This document shows, piece after piece, positions 22,686-34,794 of a stretch of 64,000 nucleotides of DNA (position 1 is the stretch's first letter; every line of letters begins with the position of its first letter). Origin of the DNA: Vandiemenella viatica (Eukaryota; Arthropoda; Insecta; Orthoptera; Morabidae); the NCBI GenBank assembly GCA_031002005.1, contig JARYHS010009186.1, positions 101,713,992 through 101,777,991 on the forward strand, given 5' to 3'. A model generated the notes under the pieces. The model searched no databases, was not told the origin of the DNA, and worked only from the letters and a program-made list of their open reading frames with translations. A program made the position numbers and the translations under genes.

Positions 22686-25681
22686 CTGAAAATTATAATA
22701 TTATTCATTTGTTAAATTACATATATAGTTGGTTACTTTGAAAAAATGTTGTGCAATGAAAAAATAATAATAATGCTACAAGGCAATTCAAATTCAAGCA
22801 AGGATAACAGAGGAATCACCAAGAATAATGTTATTTATTGTATTCATTTCAATTTGCATTGAAAATATATACACCGAATTACAGGCCTCTTTGAACAGTT
22901 GTAACATTATTCTGGAAAAGTGCACTTTGTATTAAAAATAACTTTAGTAGTAGCACTTAATAGATAAGTTTTTAAATTGCTTATTTACAAGCAAGAGACA
23001 AGTAATGTTTTCAATATCTTCACAAGATTAATGCTGCATCACTCTTCCTTTCTCCTTATGTTTCAACCAATGCCTATCGTCTTCTTTAGGGGTCACACTA
23101 AATCTGATAGAGACTGGTGTTGTGACTGGCTGTTCTCACCTTTATACTGTCGAGAAGTAACATGATACATTATGAGAAAATACAAGACTGTTGGCCAGAA
23201 TTAAGGGTTAAATACAAAGAAAAATAAGGAAGGCAATCGAGATATTCAAGCAACCAAAACACCTTAATGAATGTGGCAGCTACTGTCCCAAGCATGGGAA
23301 TGTGTGCTAATCAAATAAGCAACACCGTGCCTAAAGACACTGAATCATAAGCATCAAATCTCTGGACAATCAATGTTTGCTAGAGATTCAATAGTCTCTA
23401 CACTATAAAGAAAAGAACAGTCGGTTACAACACTGGTCTCTAGAGACTTATCATTGTTTGAAATGTCAGTAGAAAGGAGGAGTGTTTTTGGAGGTAGTGT
23501 AAATCTCCTGAAAGTACCGACATTATTATCATTGTTAAAATACCAAATATTTTATAGGAGATAAGTGACTCACAAGAATACAAACATAACAGTAGCAATA
23601 TGCAACACACAGCAACTACATAAAACAAAGGTTCTCTCAAAATTGGAAAGACAAGATAAGTCTAAGAAAGAAAAACATTCATAAAAATTTACATCCTATA
23701 CAATGAAATTACCCACTCCCACTTTGATTTAATCAGCAAGTCTTCAAATAATACAATCATTGTGACCACTTGCTATAGTTAAAAAATTAATAATATAAAA
23801 AGGCAGCAGTGATATTAGGCTTTTGAATGTATAAAGCTTTATTTGTTAAGTACTTAAACCATTTCAATACTAATTCTTTAATCAAAAGGACTACGGTAAT
23901 AGTAACAGATAATGAAACATCTCACGTGCCATACCACTCTTATAAAGCAAGTGGTTCTGTCCACTGTACATTTTAATAGTTTTGGGATACTGCCCAGTAA
24001 TCCTGCATCTAGGCGCAGACCACAGACAGAATCACTTGGTACATAAGCAGGATATGGCAGTTGAGCTGTCTCATAATCTGCTGGTTAATGACCATTTCAG
24101 ATGTTTTCACACCTGAAGAAAAAAATAAACTAATTGTCAAAAAAAAAAAAAAAAAAAACAAAAAAAAACAAAAAAAAAACAAAAAAAAAAAACAAAAAAA
24201 AAAATAATCACAACATAATCCGGTGGTACACCCATGGAGACTTCACTGCAATAATATGCCATAGAAGCCTCCATTCTTACATTAATAATATCATTTTCAT
24301 TACTTCAGAAAAGAAAAAGAAGATAAAACTTATATATTGTACACCAATTTTGAGATAAGTATGTATTAAACAACGTCATAACATTTTTTGTGTGTACTGC
24401 AGTGTATTTATGAGATACCAACCATTCACATCAGTGTTCCCGATTACAGTCCCTCCCCCATTTATTCATGCTTCATAATGTCTACCAAGCATGACCTTCA
24501 GACATACTAAAGGGCCTTCTATTTTAATTAAGCTGATATTACCTATATAATATGTACACTTTACCTGACTCCTCTGAATAATTTCTCTGACACATTTCAT
24601 TCTGTAGTATTCATGTCATGGTCTGACAGCTCACTGTCAAGGTGCCCACTTTGAAAACTCAATATACCCGGCCTGACCTAGGAATTTTTAATGGCTACTC
24701 AACTTCACTTTCACCTCTGGCGAAGTTTGTTTTGTATGTATGTCCCATTGTTCTGATTACATATTTAAGATTACATATTAAACTGTAGATTTAGCCATGA
24801 CAAAGATAGAATCTGTGGCAAGCAGATCATTACAGCCATATGAATTTACGTTATCTCAGTTATTTACAATTCTTTGAAGTATCTCGGTTACAAATGACTT
24901 CATTATTTTTACAGTTAAGGTTATTTGTGAGATAGTTTGAATCCATAACTTAGATTTTATTGGCATGAGCTTGTAACAACCATTTCTTCTGCTGCATTAA
25001 TAAAAATTTTGTTAAACTATATCATGTCAGCATGGTGAGGTAATATCAGTTAGGTCTTTTTATCTCATATGTCAAGATTTTGTGCTTTCAAAATTTATCA
25101 TATGCTTCATCGCTAAACAGAATCTGGATAACAACACCAAAAAATTTGAAAACTTTTCCCCTTCTTTCTTTCCATGTTGCCAATCCATGCTTTTCTGGAC
25201 CGTTGCTCCTTTGACGTGGTACAACATACCATAAAAGCTGTGGGTCTCTACTTTCTCAGGGAAGCCTACCATTTCATTTACATTCGTTCATCTTTTTTAT
25301 TATTATTATTTGGTACTTGTTCTTGCCTGGATCGTTTAATAGTACATGATGCATATCCATGCCAAAATTGTGCAATTCACAACATTGTGAATATGCCAGA
25401 GGATGCCTTGCATCAGTATTAGAGCCCTGGCATTTATTCAGTCATTAATCATAGAGATGGATTTAAAAAAAAAAAAAAATTGAAAATCTAAGTTATATAT
25501 TTTTGTTCTAATTACGTCTTACCTTAAAATCCAGGCACTCTACATTTCCCCAATATCAACATTAAAAGCCTTATCTATAAATAGCATTATAAGTGTTGTC
25601 ATATCGTTTGCAAAAATCAAAAGAAAACATATTCCTATCCTTCTCCCAAGTGGAATTCTTGAGGCAGCAAATAGATTATCT
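22686..25681. other. NAGLU intron, unassigned
   Basis: No exon recognised. It contains an A-rich low-complexity tract at 24139-24208 (blocks of A with single C) and possible Penelope-end debris near 23000-23160. I see nothing else. Confidence 0.45.
24139..24208. repeat. A-rich low-complexity tract
   Basis: Runs of 8-18 A separated by single C, about 70 bp. This is probably an expanded old poly(A) tail. The lysine-rich open frame across it is an artefact. Confidence 0.9.
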
Positions 25682-25691
25682 ATGTTCACCT

Positions 25692-28600
25692 GGGGTGTAA
25701 GGGTTTGGGAGAGGCTAGACTAGCCTTTTCCAACCAAATGTCAACCTCTCCTTCACGTGGTGCACCCAGTTTGCACGGACGAGGCTCTGGCGACTGAAAG
25801 ATTCCTGGTATAAGGAATCACCCACTGCTTGCCAACGGCCTCCGAAAGGAGGGCGGAAGAGCGGGGAGCGGTTCAGGGCACCCTCTTGCCCTTGGGGTTG
25901 GAAATGGCCCCTAAAGGCGGATGAATCAGAAATGATCAACGGCATGGGGATGCAGAAGGCAACGGGAAACCACTGCATTAAAGACCCAAAGGGTATCCCG
26001 AGGACATGTAATCCTCTCAAATTACATATATCATGATGGCTTCTTCCTGGGTAAAATATTCCGGAGGTAAAATAGTTCCCCAATCGGATCTCCGGGTGAG
26101 GACTGCTCAGGGAGGAGTCATGAGAATGGATAGAAACATTCTACGAGTCGGAGCGTGGAATGTTAGAAGTCTGAATAGGGCAGGTAGGTTAGAAAACTTA
26201 AAAAGGAAGATGGAACAACTTAAGTTAGATGTTGTTGGGATTAGTGAGATTAAATGGAAGGATGGACAGGATTTATGGTCTGGGGAACACAGGATAATTA
26301 GTACACAAGCTGTCAATGGAGTCACCGGTGTAGGATTTGTAATGAACAAGAAAGTAGGGAAACGGGTGAGTTATTACAAACAGTTTAGTGACAGGATTAT
26401 TTTGATGAGGTTAGAAACTAAGCCCGTCCCAACCACATTAGTACCAGTGTATATGCCAACATCACAGGAAGATGACAAAGAAATAGAAAAAATATACGCT
26501 GAAATTGAAGAATTAATCCAATATGTGAAGGGGGAGGAAAATCTAATAATCATGGGTGATTGGAATGCAATAGTGGGAGAAGGAAAGGAGGGGAACACTG
26601 TAGGAAGTTTTGGTCTAGGAGAAAGAAATGAGCGAGGAAGCAGGTTGCTAGAATTTTGTGAAAGATATAAGCTAGTAGTGGCAAACACACTGTTTAAGAA
26701 CGATGCAAGAAGAATATACACCTGGAAACGTCCTGGGGATACAGGCAGATATCAGCTAGATTATATCACAGTCAAACAGAGATTCAGGAATCAAGTTCTA
26801 GACTGTAAAGCATACCCAGGAGCAGACATAGACTCTGACCATAATTTGATAATAATGGAGTGCAGGCTGAAATTTAAGCGAATAAAGAAGCAGTATAAGC
26901 AGAACAGACTGAAAGTGAATAAACTGAAACAATCTAACACGAGAGAAAAATTTGCAGAAATGGTAGACTTAGGTCTAAGAAGTAAATATGAAAGGAGCTC
27001 AACTGAGGATGAATGGAATGCATTAAAGACCGAAATAATGAAAGCTGGTAAAGAAACATTAGGCTTTAAGGAACAAGCTGTCCGAAAACCTTAGATCACA
27101 GAAGAAATTTTGGAGCTGATAGATCAGAGGAGAAGGTACAAAAATGCTCAGGATGAAGCAGGAAGAGAGCAGTACAGGCAATTTAGAAATCAAATAAATA
27201 GGAAATGCAAAATAGCAAAAGAAAAATGGCTACAAGCAAAGTGTGAAGAAGTAGAAAAGGAAATGGTCGCAGGTAAAGTAGATGTTGCCTATAGAAAGAT
27301 CAAACAGAATTTTGGAGAAATGAAGAAAAGAGATATGAACATTAAAGCTGACGATGGGAAACCTCTATTAAGATCAGAGGACAGAGCAAACCGATGGAAG
27401 AAATACATTGAGAAACTGTATGTTGGGGACGACTTGAACAATAGTGTAATGGAAAAGGAAGGTGATGTTGAAATTGATGACTTAGGAGATCCTGTTTTGA
27501 GAACAGAATTTAATAAAGCTCTGAATGACTTGAAAGCAAATAAGGCAGTTGGAATTGATGAGATCCCTGCAGAACTTCTTAAATCCCTAGGAGAGGAAGG
27601 AATCGAAAGATTATTCAAAGCTGATATCAAAAAGTTATGAAACAGGAGAAATTCCAACTGATTTTAATAAAAATATCATCTTCACACTTCCAAAGAAAGC
27701 ACAAGCCGACAAATGTGAGAATTATCGCACCATTAGTCTAACATCACATGCTTCAAAATTATTGACCAGAATAATATACAGAAGGATGGAAAGGGTAGTA
27801 GAAGAGGTAGTAGGTGAAGATCAGTTTGGGTTTAGGAAAAATCGCGGTACAAGGGAAGCAATTCTATCTTTAAGATTAATACTTGAAGGGCGGATCAAGA
27901 AAAACAAAGATACGTTTATGGCATTTGTTGATTTAGAAAAAGCTTTTGATAATGTTAGGTGGGACAAGATGTTCAAAATTTTAAAGAAGTCAGGTCTAAA
28001 ATATCGAGATAGAAGAATACTCTATAAACTATATAAGAATCAGGTGGCTATAATAAAAGTAGAGAATCACAAGAGACATGCATCAGTTAAAAAGGGTGTG
28101 AAACAAGGTTGCAGTCTATCCCCGTTAATATTCAACTTGTATGTAGAAGAAGCAATGAAGAAAGTCAAAGAAAAATTTCCATGTGGCATAAGTTTTCAGG
28201 GAGAAAACATCAGTATGCTACGATTTGCTGATGGCATTGTCTTGTTAGCAGAGAGGGTTGAGGATATTGAGAAGTTACTGAATGGCATGAACAAAATACT
28301 GGAGGAAGATTTTGGACTGAGTATAAATCAAAGCAAGACAAATGAAATGTAGCAGAAATAATACCAATACTAGTAGATTAAATATCAAATTAGGATCGAA
28401 TGCAATAGGAGAAGTAAGTGAATTCTGTTACTTGGGAAGTAAAATAATAACTGATGGCCGAAGCAGGAATGATGTTAAAAGCAGAATAGCACTAGCAAAA
28501 AGAGCCTTCATGAAAAAGAGAAACCTTTTAGTTTCAAATATTGATTTAGGAATTAGAAAGAACTTTTTAAAACTCTTTGTGTGGAGCACAGCACTTTATG

Positions 28601-29015
28601 GTAGTGAAACATGGACTTTAGGAATACCGGAAAGAAAGAAAATTGAAGCATTTGAAATGTGGTGCTACAGAAGAATGCTGAAAATTAAGTGGACAGACAA
28701 AGTAAGAAATGAAAGAGTTTTGGAAATGATGGGTGAGAAAAGAAGTTTGTGGAAGAAGCTTACGGAAAGAAGAGACAAGCTGGTAGGTCATATTTTGAGA
28801 CATGCTGGATTGGTTAATTTGTTAGTGGAGGGAACAGTCAAAGGTAAAAACTGTAGAGGAAGACAGAGATTAGAATATATGAAACAGATAATTGAGGACG
28901 TGGGCTGTAAGGGGTATGTAGAAATGAAGAGGTTAGCACAAGATAGGAAAGGATGGAGGATTGCATCAAACCAGTCGAAAGACCGATGACAGCAAAAAAA
29001 AAAAAAAAAAAAAAA
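25692..29015 (+). mobile_element. RTE-like LINE, nearly full length
   Basis: Flanked by a perfect 10-bp target-site duplication ATGTTCACCT (25682-25691 and 29016-29025). It has a 5' UTR (25692-26032), one endonuclease-RT frame with a few breaks, and a poly(A) tail (28994-29015). The GC-rich 5' UTR and the clean duplication indicate a fairly recent insertion. It sits in sense opposite to NAGLU, in the intron between exons B and C. Confidence 0.93.
26033..28989 (+). pseudogene. RTE-like endonuclease/reverse transcriptase, broken
   Basis: The endonuclease part (26033-27094) has GAWNVRSLNRAGR, VVGISEIKW, IIMGDWNAIVG, TGRYQLDYI and ADIDSDHNLIIM, all family motifs. A TAG at 27092-27094 separates it from the linker and RT (27110-28352), which carry NYRTISLTSHA-like, FGFRKNRGTREA, FVDLEKAFDNVRWD and GVKQGCSLSPLIFNLYVEE. 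The catalytic box reads RFADGIVLL instead of FADD, so one catalytic aspartate is lost (about 28228). Frameshifts lie near 27630 and 28345. The C-terminal part (28342-28989) has LYGSETWTL and the typical end DRKGWRIA. Confidence 0.92.
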
Positions 29016-29025
29016 ATGTTCACCT

Positions 29026-30600
29026 ATTCCAACCACCCAGTACAGAAATCATATACCAAGTCATAAGTGTATGTATCTCCACTAAGAATCCATCAATAGA
29101 GGACTGCACTCTTCCATTTCAAATGCTTCCAGTACATCACAGAGTACAGATATAAGACTTGCACCATTTACAGTACAGGCTTATACAACACATATACTGA
29201 AAGGCTCAAGAAACTTAGTGGTACTTTTTCTTGACCAATCAGCCCATCTACATCGCTCTGTCTTTCATCAATTTTTTTCTAATCCTCTCTTGTATATTAT
29301 GTATTTACTTTCTTTGTCCATTCTTCTCTAATTCTTCATTTCTTCCATCTTTTTATTAGTTGCTACTCCCATGCTTTTCTTGGCTAATTTTCCTGTGACA
29401 TATACCTGAACCTCCACAATATTTAATCTGGCAGGTCTCAATTTCCTCGTTTATCGGGACAGTTTCTAATCAGCTCTTTTTTCCAAGCACATCTCAAACT
29501 ATTATGATAACAATTTAACAACAAAAGGAAAGATAAAATAAACCCCTCACTAAATAAAAGTTGAATGACGAAGGGCTGCAGTGACCACTACACAAGCATA
29601 ATATTTTGGGCAATACCTTTGCCCCTGAACATAGACAATGTAGCTGATGGGTAAGTTCACATGAGCACCCACAGTCAATGCAGCCACATAAATGTCAGTT
29701 TCTAATTGTTACATTCAGAATGGAGTTGGATGGAGCAGGCAGGGAAGAGGGGTTACAAAAACATTGTATGAAATGTTATATATGGGAAAGAAGTTCATCA
29801 TAAGACAACAGTAAAGAAAATATATCGCTGGAGAAATACGTGATAAAAACATATAAAAGACAAAAAATAAAAATAAACAATGAGAAAAATCTAAGGACCA
29901 AGAATGGAAGAGTGCATTATCCAAAGTCTATATATCAAAAACCTCTCCAAATTTAAGGATCCAATGTGCATGAAAAGAACAAAATTCTTAAAACATCTGG
30001 AAATGATGGACTCAAACAGTCTAACTCATAAAACTCATACATTCTTAAACTATAAGATCACCTCACCATACTGGTATAGACAGATAGAAAGAATCTGAAA
30101 GAATTATGAACATGAAATCTACAGGATCATAATGAAATAAGGGAACTCAAGGTATCAATGAAGAAGAAAGAGACCAACCGACATACATGGTCAGTGTAAT
30201 GATAGCTTACCAGTTTGTTGCATTTAAAGGAATAGTAGGTCCTAAGTAGGAGGAAAATAAATAAATAAATTAATAATAAAAATATGGGCAATAGCATGAA
30301 ATATGTGATTGCCTCTAAGGGTTCTAGTGTGCCCAAAGTTGATACAGTACCTGTGAGCCCTGAAAAATGATGGCCAACTAGTGAAGTTACAACAGAGCTA
30401 GCAAGCCAGCAGTGGATTGAGCTTGCTATCAAAACCAAGGAATGCCTTGGAAATGATGGATTTAACAGATCACCTTGGGTGTGGTCAGGACTATGAGTTT
30501 GAACAATCAATATTTTGCCTCTACAAGGAATTGCAGGCAGCAGAGAAGAGGTTCCTGAAATGTACGGAGAATGTCGCAAGAAAAATCAGAAATAAAAAGA
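29026..30600. other. NAGLU intron, mostly unassigned
   Basis: No exon seen. It holds one minus-strand Penelope-type 3' end (listed separately). The rest is AT-rich with no recognised family. Confidence 0.45.
29520..29660 (-). repeat. Penelope-type 3' end, solitary
   Basis: The reverse complement contains AATATTATGCTTGTGTAG, then CAGCCCTTCGTCATTCAAC and GTGAGGGGTTTATTTTATC. This is the same order of blocks as the right end of the Penelope element at 57369-60467 (AATATTGTG, CTGCCTTCAACTTTGG, GATGAGTCATTTTACC). Confidence 0.55.
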
Positions 30601-30624
30601 TAAGAGATCAAAAGTAAATCATTG

Positions 30625-30890
30625 GAAGTGAAGTTAATAAATAAAAGACTGCAATGGCTGTGGCATGTCATGAATGAGAGAGAATGCAGAAGTTAGCACT
30701 CTTGAACAGAGAAGGAGACAAACAGGAACACCGTGAGCAAGATGGATAGACCAGAAAAAGACGTAGAGGAGGAGGGGGTTTATTGGAGTCAAGTGGTGGA
30801 GGGAAATCTTGGATTAACTGTCATACATGGAACAGGATGTGTTGGATGATATGCAAAAGTGGTAGCATTGGATGATAATAATGACAAAAT
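30625..30890 (+). pseudogene. LINE C-terminal tail fragment
   Basis: Translates to LQWLWHVMNERE, a gap, then DRPEKDVEEEGVYWSQVVE and VALDDNN. These match the C-terminal end of RTE/L1-like LINE proteins (LRWxGHVxRM, WxDxVxxDxxxRGxxWxxxxxxAxDRxxWR). A 3' ATTATTATTATT tail follows at 30895. It is a 5'-truncated, decayed copy of a family different from the full RTE-like element upstream. Confidence 0.65.
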
Positions 30891-32051
30891 AAAATTATTA
30901 TTATTATTAATCATTTACATATTTATGACAATTTTTAGCACTAATACATTTATGTTATTATTATCTCATAATCAATTTCTTTCTCATGCGCAATGTTTCC
31001 AATGTTACTGCTCTCATCATCATCTTTTCTCTAAATGTAATGGTGATGTAGGTAGGTTAAATAAGGAAATTTGTGCAAACACATTATTAATCTGTATAAC
31101 AACTATTCTACATCCTAGCCTGTGACATGTGTAATTTAATTGAAATTTTGTCCATTTGCGTGATGTGCAAACATACAGCAGACAGATAGCATGTGCAAGT
31201 CTCTGTAATGTTATAACGATTGCTCTATGAACAGCTCTACAACAGGCTTTGTTTCCCTTATAGGCAGTTTGTGTGATATATTCATAAATTTCATGTACAG
31301 ACACACCCCTGAAAAGGATTCCAGAGATCCTCCAGCAGCTCGCCTCCCAGGATTCACGAGGGAGGAATATACCTTGTAAAAAAAATACACTCATTAACAA
31401 TTCTATTTTGTAGTTTAGATTAATAACCCTTAAATCTCAACATTTGTTCATGGACTTAATGAGTCTAATACTATTTCTAAATGACCATTTACAAATTGGA
31501 ATTGGGCAGTCCTTTTTTGACTAAATTCTCTAATCACATAGTTTTAGAAATGAAATAGATTCTTGTTGAGAGTGTAAATAAATGGTTTAAGAAGTCCAGT
31601 TGTTATTTCAACTCAATTAATATAATGCTACGCTGCTGAAATCAAATCCTTAATGATCAGAATTTTCTGTAATTTCTAAGATCCAAAAACAGCCTCATAA
31701 GAACAAAAATACTGAATGTAAAGATTAAAAAAAAAAACACACACACAAAAGCAAAAAGGAAATGAAATTTTAAGTTTCTCCAGAACTAATTTGCTGCCAG
31801 AATCATTAAACAAGTTTTCTGAATAATTATGGTGAAATTTTGGGATAAAAATAAGTTGCTTTCAAAATGAACATTGTTAAAATATTACTGTGTTTTTCTC
31901 TCAGGATAAGGGCTTTTTGTTTTAAATGTTTGAAGGTAAAAAATACTTGCTGACTAGCAAATATAAACAAAGAAAAAATAGTAATCATTTTTATTAAAAC
32001 ATGTGGCAATGAAGCTTGAAATATTGTATATAGATATACTATTTAACTTAC
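30891..32051. other. NAGLU intron, unassigned
   Basis: Intron directly downstream of exon B on the minus strand. An open minus frame at 31020-31400 has no family match or supported splice sites. Confidence 0.45.
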
Positions 32052-32136
32052 AATGGGAACTGAAGAAATGTAAGCACGTACTCTTTCAAGAGTCCAAAAG
32101 GAAAATTCGTGTTTGAATGCCCAGTTTTGCAACATC
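32052..32136 (-). CDS. NAGLU: NAGLU exon B: alternative copy of WLF/FW segment
   Basis: An 85-bp exon with acceptor aattcttag (AG at 32138-32137) and donor gtaagt beginning at 32051. It starts with one base completing the previous codon and ends in phase 0, exactly like exon A. It encodes MLQNWAFKHEF then SFWTLERVRAYISSVPI. Aligned to exon A it has about 14 of 27 identical residues, and both align to the human block [23 protein letters not shown]. The frame is intact, splice sites are strong, and substitutions are conservative. If spliced after exon A, the reading frame shifts and reaches a TGA within the exon, so A and B cannot both be used. Confidence 0.87.
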
Positions 32137-32689
32137 CTAAGAATTAAAGCAAAGGAAAAACACTCAGTAGTATAACAACATATAAAACAAATAAACACAT
32201 ATAAAAAAAAAAAACTTTCAAGGAAGGTTCAACGCAAGAGACCAAGCATGGTAGGTGAGAAATTAACACTTAGGCCAGCATTCAATGAACCGTAAAACCC
32301 CAAACAAATAATAATAATCCAAGAAACAGAAATTAGACAACAATGAAAGTAATCACAGAATAACAAATAAAGCTGAAAAGTAATACGAATTAGGACAAAG
32401 ACAGAAAAGTTAATCCATTATTTATTAAAGCTGATAAGCAGGACGAACACAAATACATAATATTTCAGGTAACCATCAACCATATTACGAGGTAGATATT
32501 TTCCTACAGCATTTTCTTCCTGCTGTATTGTTTCATGTATATCATGTAGCTGAGACATGAGGCAATCCTATAAAGAGCACTTTTAATAACAATATCACAA
32601 AAAATTCAAATAATTTAATTGATATTAAGGGAAAAGGAAATGGTTAAGTAATGTATGTTTTATATTCATTGCAGCCTTCACCTTTGGTA
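32137..32689. other. intron between exons A and B, left part
   Basis: A minus-strand frame is open from about 32565 to 32420, preceded by TTTATAG at its upstream edge, and reads SQLHDIHETIQQEE in part. I do not recognise it. It may be a chance frame or an unrelated exon. Confidence 0.35.
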
Positions 32690-32940
32690 GCGTGTTGTCT
32701 ACTCATCACAGCATTCAACTTTGTTAACAATCCTACCACAGGTGAAACCTTTCCCATCATTGGACATGCTACATGTTCCACAAAAAACCTCGTATATCAA
32801 CTAACCAGCCACCACTGCAATAGTTTCCACAAAGGCTTCTCTACAAAGGAATTCCCAGTCAGAATAAATGGCTACAAACAGTCCATACCCACAACATATA
32901 TCTTCCCGTACCAGAATATGCTAATGCCACAAATCTAACA
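32690..32940 (+). pseudogene. Penelope GIY-YIG fragment
   Basis: Encodes FPIIGHATCSTKNLVYQLT, then VRINGYKQSIPTTYIFPYQ. It parallels the C-terminal GIY-YIG region of the Penelope element at 57369-60467 (TGHATCSTIHVIYQLTCRHC, RMNGHKQTVHT). The GIY-YIG core tyrosines and glycine are altered. It is a truncated copy from the same family. Confidence 0.8.
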
Positions 32941-33424
32941 ATATATATATATAATATATATAATAACAATGAAAAAAAGACGCTAAGTAGCGGAAAGGAA
33001 TCAAATTAGGATAGGGAAATGAGCCACCACTTACCTTTAGATGATGGATGTGGGGCGCGAACACACAGAAAAGACACAAACACAAATAAAGAAATTTTCG
33101 GGAAAAAACCCTTCTTCAACAAGAGAACATTATTAGAGGTGGGTGCACCCGGAGACTGCCTCACGGAAAGACCGCCGGTCTCCGGGTGCACCCACCTCTA
33201 ATAATGTTCTCTTGTTTAAGAAGGGTTATTAGAGGTGGGTGCACCCGGAGACTGCCTCACGGAAAGACCGCCGGTCTCCGGGTGCACCCACCTCTAATAA
33301 TGTTCTCTTGTTGAAGAAGGGTTTTTTTCCCGAAAATTTCTTTATTATTTGTGTTTGTGTCTTTTCTGTGTGTTCGCGCCCCACATCCATCATCTAAAGG
33401 TAAGTGGTGGCTCATTTCCCTATC

Positions 33425-33464
<40 letters not shown>

Positions 33465-33726
33465 AAATTAGGTTAGGGAAATGAGTCACCACTTACCTTT
33501 AGACACAAACACAAATAATAAAGAAATTTTGGGGAAAAAAACCATCAATGAGAGAACATTATGAGAGGCGGGTGCAGCCGGAGATTGCCTCACTGTGTCT
33601 TTTCTGTGTGTTCGCGCCCCACATCCATCATCTAAAGGTAAGTGGAGGCTCATTTCCCTATCCTAATTTGATTCCTTTCCGCTACTTAGCGTCTTTTATT
33701 TCATTGTTACAATATATATATATATC
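32941..33726. repeat. large nested palindrome (foldback element)
   Basis: The outer arms (about 32963-33020 and 33648-33712) are reverse complements beginning CGCTAAGTAGCGGAAAGG. An inner near-perfect inverted repeat runs 33008-33428 around a centre near 33218. Inside it are two copies of a small hairpin with arms GGTGGGTGCACCCGGAGAC. A third, damaged single arm-pair lies at 33463-33670. (TA)n tracts flank and separate the units (32939-32962, 33428-33462, 33713-33726). No coding capacity. It lies in the intron between NAGLU exons A and B. Confidence 0.92.
33428..33462. repeat. (TA)n microsatellite
   Basis: About 17 TA units between two copies of the palindrome arms. Confidence 0.95.
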
Positions 33727-33744
33727 AATAATTCACAGCAGTTC

Positions 33745-33945
33745 ACTCTTACCGTTCTCCAATACCTATCCATTCATGAGGCAAGCTTTGCTGCGTGCAC
33801 ACCTCCCTTGCCAAATGGCCTGATCCTCCCTACATGAATAAGGTTTTAAACCAAAATATTGTATGTTAGTATTCAAATTGTGTATTGTATACTCGTAGCA
33901 GCCTACAACTTTGGTGATTGATTGGTTATTTCCCTATCCTTTGTT
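33745..33945 (+). repeat. Penelope-type 3' end, solitary
   Basis: Contains CACACCTCCCTTGCCAAATG, ACATGAATAAGGTTTTAAAC, AATATTGTATG and CAACTTTGGTGATTGATTGG in the same order as the right end of the Penelope element at 57369-60467. No coding part remains. Confidence 0.75.
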
Positions 33946-34794
33946 ATTTAATTCATTTAACTGACAACTCATAACTTTTTGAAAGGTTCGACGTGCCCTA
34001 AAGCCACAACAACATAAACAGCAACTGCAAGGTTAAACATAAACTTAAAGCTTCAGTTCTGACTGTCATGAAAGAGGGTAGCAATGGGTAAAACTTAAAG
34101 TTAACATTTTACTACATATTTGATTGGTTTAAGTCTTTAAAAGCGATTCTGTATTTTAAAGGCAACCACATGACCACTTAACATTCCTGAAAAATCTATC
34201 CATTCTATTAATTGCTCTATACTAACCACCCTCTATCCCACCTCCACATTTCTCAAAATTATTATTTCTAGAACTGAATTATCATGTATTCAGCAGCAGC
34301 AACTTTAAAATTTAAAGACTTTACAGTATCCCAGCACAAAGTAAAATACTAATGCAGATTTTTACAGTGGTAAGTCTCAATGATGGATTCTCAAGCTAAT
34401 GCCTTGCTCTCTATGATGATAGAAATAGAAAAGTTAACACAAATTTTTTATTTTTCAAAAAAAACATAAAATCCCGTAAAATTTTAACTATACAGCCCCC
34501 AGTTAGCTGTTTGTTGGCTCTTCAGGTACAGTGATATATGTATCTAATGGAAGGAGCTTATACCAAGTTTTTGTTACTGTAATGTCTTTGAAGGTAGCCC
34601 AAACATTTCGTGGATATATGCAACATCCTTTAAGTCAATTTCTCTGTACAACAGCTGATCTGGGTTTTTTCCCCCTCCATATCTTTCCCAACCAGAACCA
34701 TAGGCAGCAAAGCTTTTCTGCAATAAAATCTGAAGCTTTCAAAGACTCCCTAGTCCATCAGTTGGAGGAATGAAGTAACTTTTAGAGGCAATAT
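33946..34794. other. intron between exons A and B, middle part
   Basis: No exon or recognised repeat. AT-rich. Confidence 0.45.

Noticed and set aside
24134..24358. Lysine-rich small protein
   Set aside because: It is the translation of an A-rich low-complexity tract.
31020..31400. Minus-strand frame downstream of exon B as an extra NAGLU exon
   Set aside because: Exon B joins exon C in phase, the sequence does not resemble NAGLU, and no supported splice boundaries were found.
33006..33201. Two opposite open frames in the palindrome as small genes
   Set aside because: They are the two strands of an inverted repeat and share no protein features.
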